From positions 1,302,001 to 1,366,000 of the forward strand of contig NZ_MOAL01000004.1 of the NCBI RefSeq assembly GCF_003731765.1: DNA of 64,000 nt. Direction: 5' to 3'. The position numbers and the translations under genes were made by a program. This document shows, piece after piece, positions 59,454 to 64,000 of this stretch. The notes under the pieces are model-generated. The model worked only from the letters and a program-made list of their open reading frames with translations, was not told where the DNA came from and made no database searches. Each line of letters begins with the position of its first letter. Positions within the stretch are counted from its first letter, which is position 1. Source of the stretch: Pseudomonas chlororaphis. GTDB lineage: Bacteria > Pseudomonadota > Gammaproteobacteria > Pseudomonadales > Pseudomonadaceae.

Positions 59454-61121
59454 TCAGCCGCGACCGCGACGGAAGTTCGGCTTGCTCGGGCCGGTCTGGG
59501 AGGTGACCAGGGTTGGGCCGCCGACGGTCAGCAGGCCGATCGCCGCCTGTTGGGTGCTGGCCATGCCAGGCACGCTGGCGAGAACCGTGCGATCCCCCGG
59601 GGCGGCGTTGGCGTCGGCGCTGATGCTCACCAGGTACAGGCTCATGTCCAGCCCCGGCAGGTCCTGGGTGCCGGTGATGCTGATGCTGACGCCGCCTTCG
59701 ACCACGCTGAAGCTGGCGCCGTTCGGGGTCTGGCTGGTGTTGAGCAGCAAGGCAATGTTGTCCACTTGTTGCCCGGGGCGGATGGCCAGGGCCAGGATCG
59801 GAATCGACAGTGCCTGCTCGTTGCTGGCCAGTTCCTGGGCCCGGTAGGCGTTGAACACCGACAGCGGTTGCAGTGCCGATACCGACGGGCTGGGGTTGTC
59901 GCTGTCCAGGGTGCCGGCCACCGGTTGCTGGGTCACGCCGCTGTTGCCAAACACCGTGGCCATCAAGCCCATGGTGATGGTGCCGGCGATCTGCGAGGCG
60001 TACTGGATTTTTGCACCGTTGATGCTGATGTCGCTGACGGTGAAGTTTTTGCCCGCGGGCACGCTGAAGGTCGCGTGGAGGATGCGGTCGATGTCGTCCG
60101 AGGTCTGCGCCAGGTGGCCTCGGTTGATGGTCCAGCAGGCCGCCGCCGGGCTGCCGTCGGGGGTGGTGTAGCCGCTGAAGTCCGGGGTCTGGATGTACAG
60201 CCCCGGCGGGTTGGTCAGGGTCGCCCGGACTTCGGTCAGCCCGGAGGTGTAGTTGACGTACTGGTTGACGTTCTGGCCGATGGTCGGGTCGCTGTGGCGG
60301 CCGATGCGCCCGTAACGGGCGTAGCACACCAGTTGCGAGGCCGAGGTCACCGGTTCGTTGTTCAGCTCCCGGGGCATGGTCGCGGCCGCTGCCAGGTCGT
60401 ACTCGGCACCCAGGGTGTTGGGCGAGCTGGTCAGGTGCATGGCGCCGCCGCTGCCGGGCAGGGTCTGGGTGCCGCTGTTCCACTTGTTCAGCGGGTTGTA
60501 GCACGGCGCTCCGGTCACCGGGTCGACCACCGTTTGGCCCTGGGCGTCCTTGAGGCTCAGGTCAGCCAGTTGCACTGCCGGGTTGATCAGTTGCTGGTAG
60601 CGCTGCAGCACTTTGCCCGGGTCCACTTGCCACAGGGTCATCCAGTACTCCGGGTTCTCACAGGTGAACATCACGCTGGTGATCTGCCCGGCGGCGTTGC
60701 GGGTCACGCTCCATTCACAGTATTCGTCCTGCCAGCCCCGGGGGCCGGTGGGCGAGTAGGGCGCCGCGGGGATGCTCTGCTGGGTGCAGAGGTTGGTGGT
60801 GACGTTGGCCGGCACGCCCTGGTCGGCCCATTGCAGCCAGTTCGCCGACTGGTTGGGGAACAGCGCGGGGATGCGCCCGGGGAAGGCGTTCCAGGTGATG
60901 GGGGCATTCACCGAAGTGCTCGGGGTGTCGGTGTCCAGGGGGTTGTAGAAGGCCGGGCGCGGGCCGTAGTTGATCAGGTCCCAGACGTCGCCCACCAGTG
61001 CCGCGTTGACCCAGCGATTGATGTTGCCGCTCCAGGCGGCGTTCATCCGCTCTTGCTGGGCGGGGCTGTCACTGAAGTCCTGGATGTCGGCGGGGGTGGA
61101 AAATTGCGTGAGTTTGGCCAT
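59454..61121 (-). CDS. Uncharacterised 555-aa protein linked to the cytochrome-like gene
   Basis: 555 aa, no signal peptide visible, rich in Asn, Pro, Gly and Trp. It starts MAKLTQFSTPADIQDFSDSP, and the first 170 residues contain several Trp and paired cysteines (LCTQQ, DEYCEWSV, MFTCENPEYW). The C-terminal 200 residues look like beta-sandwich (LSIPILALAIRPGQQVDNIA). It ends KPNFRRGRG. I recognise no family. It is upstream of the exported single-haem protein on the same strand, the likely partner. How it would reach the periplasm, if it does, is unclear. Confidence 0.75.
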   Translation of the reverse strand: MAKLTQFSTPADIQDFSDSPAQQERMNAAWSGNINRWVNAALVGDVWDLINYGPRPAFYNPLDTDTPSTSVNAPITWNAFPGRIPALFPNQSANWLQWADQGVPANVTTNLCTQQSIPAAPYSPTGPRGWQDEYCEWSVTRNAAGQITSVMFTCENPEYWMTLWQVDPGKVLQRYQQLINPAVQLADLSLKDAQGQTVVDPVTGAPCYNPLNKWNSGTQTLPGSGGAMHLTSSPNTLGAEYDLAAAATMPRELNNEPVTSASQLVCYARYGRIGRHSDPTIGQNVNQYVNYTSGLTEVRATLTNPPGLYIQTPDFSGYTTPDGSPAAACWTINRGHLAQTSDDIDRILHATFSVPAGKNFTVSDISINGAKIQYASQIAGTITMGLMATVFGNSGVTQQPVAGTLDSDNPSPSVSALQPLSVFNAYRAQELASNEQALSIPILALAIRPGQQVDNIALLLNTSQTPNGASFSVVEGGVSISITGTQDLPGLDMSLYLVSISADANAAPGDRTVLASVPGMASTQQAAIGLLTVGGPTLVTSQTGPSKPNFRRGRG

Positions 61122-61424
61122 GGTGCAAACACTCCTTGTTTGTCTTGTGTCGATCGCCTCCCACTGCATGGAAAGCGGGGGAGTGCTGAACGCTAGCCGA
61201 GGTTGGGGAGGATTCAAGGGGCGGGTTAAATCGGTTGGCAATATCAAACAGCCATTACCCGCTGCTTTGGCTATTGAAAGGCTCAGGTGCCGGGTGTGAC
61301 GGATCACGGGGGCAATGTTAAAAAATGTTAGATTGAAAAATAACTTCACATAATCCGTTCATTGGTGGATGATCTGCCACAACCTGTAAAGCACCCTGAT
61401 AACAACACAAACAGGATGGCCACC

Positions 61425-61733
61425 ATGTTCGACAAGGCCCTTTTACCTCTGCCGAGTGACCCCGTTACTCTGCCTGCGCCGGCTGCTCTTTGCGGTGCGT
61501 CCTTGCCTGCCGGCTACGCTGAATGCCTGCTGGCCGCCGCCTTCGGCGTGCCCCTGGCAGTCCTCGATCAAGCCCTGCTGCACCTCGAATCTTCCGCCTT
61601 GAATGCTGCCGCGAGCCCTGTGCCGGCCAGCGTCTCGGCGCCGAACAACGTCTATTCCCTCAATGCGGCCCGCCGCCTGCGCCTGGCTGGGCAGAACCGG
61701 TCGCAGCTTTCCACTGGAGTCCCCCATGAATAA
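61425..61733 (+). CDS. Small hypothetical protein preceding ltnD
   Basis: 102 aa, starts MFDKALLPLPSDPVTLPAPA, Ala/Leu/Pro-rich; function unknown. Codon use is host-like with GC-rich third positions. A possible AGGA ribosome-binding site at 61413-61416 precedes the ATG. An in-frame ATG at 61416 is an alternative. Its end overlaps the ltnD start by 8 bp. It may be a real leader gene of the operon. The AT-rich stretch 61300-61400 upstream is the probable promoter region. Confidence 0.5.
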   Translation: MFDKALLPLPSDPVTLPAPAALCGASLPAGYAECLLAAAFGVPLAVLDQALLHLESSALNAAASPVPASVSAPNNVYSLNAARRLRLAGQNRSQLSTGVPHE

Positions 61734-62631
61734 CAAGAATGTCGGTGTTGTCGGTCTGGGCGCGATGGGCCTGGGCATTGCCCGCTCGCTGTTGCGCAGT
61801 GGCTTCAATGTGCATGCCTGTGACGTCCGCGCTGCGGTCACCGAGCAGTTCGCCGCTGAAGGTGGCGTGGCCTGCGCTTCGCCGGCCGCCATGGCCGCTG
61901 AATGCGATGTGATCATCACCGTGGTGGTCAACGCCGATCAGACTGAAAGCGTGTTGTTCGGTGATAACGGTGCGGTCGCCGCCCTGCGTCCCGGCAGCCT
62001 GCTGATCGGTTGCGCCACCGTGGCCCCGACCTACGCCGTCGAACTGGGCCAGCGCCTGAGCGATCTGGGCCTGCTGTACCTCGACGCGCCGATCTCCGGT
62101 GGCGCCGCCAAGGCCGCCGCCGGCGAGATGACCATGATGACCTCCGGCCCGGCCGACGCTTACGCCAAGGCCGAGGCGATCCTCGCCGGCATGGCGGGCA
62201 AGGTGTATCGCCTGGGCGACGCCCATGGCCTGGGCTCCAAGGTGAAAATCATCAACCAATTGCTGGCCGGGGTGCACATCGCCGCGTCCGCCGAAGCCAT
62301 GGCCCTAGGCCTGCGTGAAGGCGTGGATGCCGATGCGCTGTATGAAGTCATCACCCACAGCGCTGGCAATTCCTGGATGTTCGAAAACCGCGTTCCGCAC
62401 ATCCTCAAGGCCGATTACACGCCGCTGTCCGCCGTGGACATTTTCGTCAAGGACCTGGGCCTGGTGCTCGATACCGCCCGCGCCAGCAAATTCCCGTTGC
62501 CGCTGTCGGCCACCGCCCACCAGATGTTCATGCAGGCCTCCAGCGCCGGTTTTGGCCGCGAGGACGACTCGGCAGTGATCAAGATTTTCCCGGGCATCGA
62601 ATTGCCGACCGCCAAGCCTGAGTCTGTTTGA
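61726..62631 (+). CDS. ltnD: L-threonate dehydrogenase (3-hydroxyisobutyrate dehydrogenase family)
   Basis: 301-aa NAD-dependent beta-hydroxyacid dehydrogenase. Rossmann VGVVGLGAMGLGIARSLL, substrate-binding DAPISGGAAKAAAGEMTMM, and catalytic Lys in GSKVKIINQLLAGVH. It oxidises L-threonate to 2-oxo-tetronate. The following OtnK and OtnC starts make the LtnD assignment much stronger than family similarity alone. Start at 61726 with CTGGAGTCCCCC. It is the first clear enzyme gene of the acid-sugar operon. Confidence 0.9.
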   Translation: MNNKNVGVVGLGAMGLGIARSLLRSGFNVHACDVRAAVTEQFAAEGGVACASPAAMAAECDVIITVVVNADQTESVLFGDNGAVAALRPGSLLIGCATVAPTYAVELGQRLSDLGLLYLDAPISGGAAKAAAGEMTMMTSGPADAYAKAEAILAGMAGKVYRLGDAHGLGSKVKIINQLLAGVHIAASAEAMALGLREGVDADALYEVITHSAGNSWMFENRVPHILKADYTPLSAVDIFVKDLGLVLDTARASKFPLPLSATAHQMFMQASSAGFGREDDSAVIKIFPGIELPTAKPESV

Positions 62632-62641
62632 GGAACGCCCC

Positions 62642-63934
62642 ATGAGCACATCCACCGCACGCCCGTTGCTGGGCTGCATCGCCGACGACTTCACCGGTGC
62701 CACCGACCTGGCCAACATGCTGGTGCGCGGCGGCATGCGCACGGTGCAAAGCATCGGTATTCCGAGCCGCGAAACCGCTGCCGGGCTTGATGCCGACGCC
62801 ATTGTCATCGCCCTGAAATCCCGCACCACGCCGGTCCAGGACGCGGTGGCGGAATCCCTCGCGGCCCTGGCGTGGCTGCGTGAACAAGGCTGCGAGCAGA
62901 TCTTCTTCAAGTACTGCTCGACCTTCGACTCCACCGCCGCCGGCAACATCGGCCAGGTCAGCGAGGCCTTGCTCAAGGCCCTGGGCAGCGACTTCACCCT
63001 GGCGTGCCCGGCCTTCCCGGAAAACGGCCGGACCATTTTCCGCGGCCACCTGTTCGTCCAGGACCAGTTGCTCAGCGAATCCGGCATGCAGCATCACCCG
63101 CTGACGCCGATGACCGACGCCAACCTGGTGCGGGTGCTGCAAGCCCAGACCCAGCTGAAAGTCGGCCTGCTGCGCTACGACAGCATTGCCCAAGGTGCCG
63201 AAGCGGTGCAGGCGAAGATCGCCGAACTGCGCGGCCAGGGCATTGGCATGGCGGTTGCCGACGCCTTGTCCGACGCCGACCTCTATACCCTGGGTGCCGC
63301 CTGCGCCGACTTGCCGCTGCTGACGGGCGGTTCCGGCCTGGCCCTGGGCCTGCCGGAGAACTTCCGTCGCGCCGGCAAACTGCGCGACTTCGATGCCTCG
63401 ACCCTGCCGTCGGTGTTCGGCGGTGAAGTGGTGTTGGCCGGCAGCGCCTCGGTGGCCACCATTGGCCAGGTCGCGGCCTGGCTGGAAGCCGATCGCCCGG
63501 CCTTGCGCATCAACCCGCTGGCCCTGGCCGCCGGTGAGCCGGTGGTGCAACAGGCCCTGGCCTTTGCCCGGGACCATGCAGAAACCGTCTTGATCTACGC
63601 CACCAGCACGCCGGATGAAGTCAAGGCCGTGCAACAGCAACTGGGCGTCGAACGCGCCGGGGCCCTGGTGGAAAACGCCTTGGGCGAGATTGCCCAGGGC
63701 CTGCGCCAGAGCGGCGTGCGGCGCTTTGTGATTGCCGGTGGCGAAACCTCCGGCGCCGTGGTCAAGGCCCTGGGCGTCAATCTGCTGCAGATCGGTGCAC
63801 AGATCGACCCGGGCGTGCCGGCCACCGTCAGCAACAGCGACGAACCCCTGGCCCTGGCCCTGAAATCCGGCAACTTCGGTGGCCGCGACTTCTTCGACAA
63901 AGCCCTCAAGCAACTGGCCGGAGGCGCTCAATGA
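62642..63934 (+). CDS. otnK: 3-oxo-tetronate kinase
   Basis: 430 aa of the four-carbon acid sugar kinase family (DUF1537). Signature N-terminus LLGCIADDFTGATDLANMLV (about residues 9-28), FKYCSTFDSTAAGNIGQV, and C-terminal RRFVIAGGETSGAVVKALG (ATP-binding). It phosphorylates 3-oxo-tetronate in threonate/erythronate catabolism. GAGGAACGCCCC precedes the ATG at 62642. Its TGA overlaps the next ATG (ATGA). Confidence 0.93.
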   Translation: MSTSTARPLLGCIADDFTGATDLANMLVRGGMRTVQSIGIPSRETAAGLDADAIVIALKSRTTPVQDAVAESLAALAWLREQGCEQIFFKYCSTFDSTAAGNIGQVSEALLKALGSDFTLACPAFPENGRTIFRGHLFVQDQLLSESGMQHHPLTPMTDANLVRVLQAQTQLKVGLLRYDSIAQGAEAVQAKIAELRGQGIGMAVADALSDADLYTLGAACADLPLLTGGSGLALGLPENFRRAGKLRDFDASTLPSVFGGEVVLAGSASVATIGQVAAWLEADRPALRINPLALAAGEPVVQQALAFARDHAETVLIYATSTPDEVKAVQQQLGVERAGALVENALGEIAQGLRQSGVRRFVIAGGETSGAVVKALGVNLLQIGAQIDPGVPATVSNSDEPLALALKSGNFGGRDFFDKALKQLAGGAQ

Positions 63935-64000
63935 GCCGCGAAAGCGAACTGCGCGAAGAAATCTGCGACGTCGGTCGCAGCCTCTACCAGCGCGGCTACA
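63931..64000 (+). CDS. otnC: 3-oxo-tetronate 4-phosphate decarboxylase, N-terminal fragment (class II aldolase)
   Basis: Only 23 codons are in the window: MSRESELREEICDVGRSLYQ then RGY. This matches the N-terminus of class II aldolase/adducin-family OtnC proteins. Its ATG overlaps the otnK stop. It decarboxylates 3-oxo-tetronate-4-phosphate to dihydroxyacetone phosphate. The assignment relies on operon context as much as on sequence. Confidence 0.75.
   Translation, partial: MSRESELREEICDVGRSLYQRGY

Noticed and set aside
1..64000. tRNA, rRNA, insertion sequence or prophage genes
   Set aside because: No cloverleaf with a CCA-type end, transposase, integrase or phage structural gene could be recognised.

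Overview
The window is about 64 kb of high-GC chromosome from a fluorescent-group Pseudomonas. I infer this from gene content: AcnB with a GTG start, MiaE, a BdlA-type soluble PAS-PAS-MCP protein, perfect Anr boxes, a DUF3077-type protein behind a structured RNA leader, and REP elements of the TGTAGGAGCTGGCTTGCCAGC type. No database was available, so every family name rests on motifs and remembered family features.

Layout. 1-4.6 kb: a partial Gfo/Idh/MocA gene, a phosphotransferase-SDR pair, a 2-hydroxyacid dehydrogenase and an isochorismatase-fold hydrolase. The hydrolase is preceded by a possible Thr-rich mini-ORF and terminator that look like an attenuator. 5-11 kb: a Ser/Thr-type HAAAP transporter, a SulP transporter and acnB, whose leader holds a 16-bp inverted repeat. 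11.3-15.2 kb: a DUF1289 gene and a UspA gene converge on a 97-bp-period REP array, followed by miaE, a GNAT gene and a MESH1-like HD protein; the UspA and GNAT genes each have a perfect Anr box. 15.2-19.5 kb: a DAACS transporter-aminotransferase-RraA-like operon facing a LysR gene. 19.6-25 kb: an AlkA-type glycosylase, small secreted or unknown proteins, a CbrC-like protein, a methyltransferase and a GNAT. 25-30.4 kb: a BdlA-like protein, a LacI regulator facing a TIM-barrel isomerase and a dehydrogenase, and a MaoC protein. 30.5-40.9 kb: LysE exporters, AraC and LysR regulators, a solitary PanB, an MCP, an SDR, a PhyH dioxygenase, a PrpF protein, a small phosphatase-like protein and a DUF4272 protein.

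40.9-47.3 kb is the accessory zone. It holds decayed copies of genes that are intact elsewhere in the window: an internally deleted XRE-cupin regulator plus the tail of its flavoenzyme partner, and a frameshifted PhyH dioxygenase. These are followed by a structured RNA with a DUF3077 gene, then an AT-rich island. The island carries a 789-aa protein that I read as HEPN RNase + STAND NTPase + helical repeats, a likely antiphage protein. It also has a remnant of a P-loop kinase gene and a GNAT protein with a C-terminal membrane anchor. Related imperfect repeats lie at about 43.27 and 46.17 kb. This is the best candidate in the window for an undescribed system.

47.4-52 kb: an XRE-cupin regulator with a 650-residue FMN/4Fe-4S/FAD oxidoreductase, a divergent orphan binding protein and a DJ-1/PfpI protein. 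52.3-57.4 kb: a complete deoxyribose-type catabolic cluster (kinase, FucP-like permease, DUF4432 mutarotase-like protein, DeoR-family repressor, DeoC) with two matching 16-bp palindromic operators and Crc/Hfq-type AAnAAnAA motifs. 57.5-61.1 kb: a small conserved protein and an uncharacterised pair (exported single-CxxCH protein plus a 555-residue protein). 61.4-64 kb: a four-carbon acid-sugar operon (small ORF, LtnD, OtnK, start of OtnC) running off the end.
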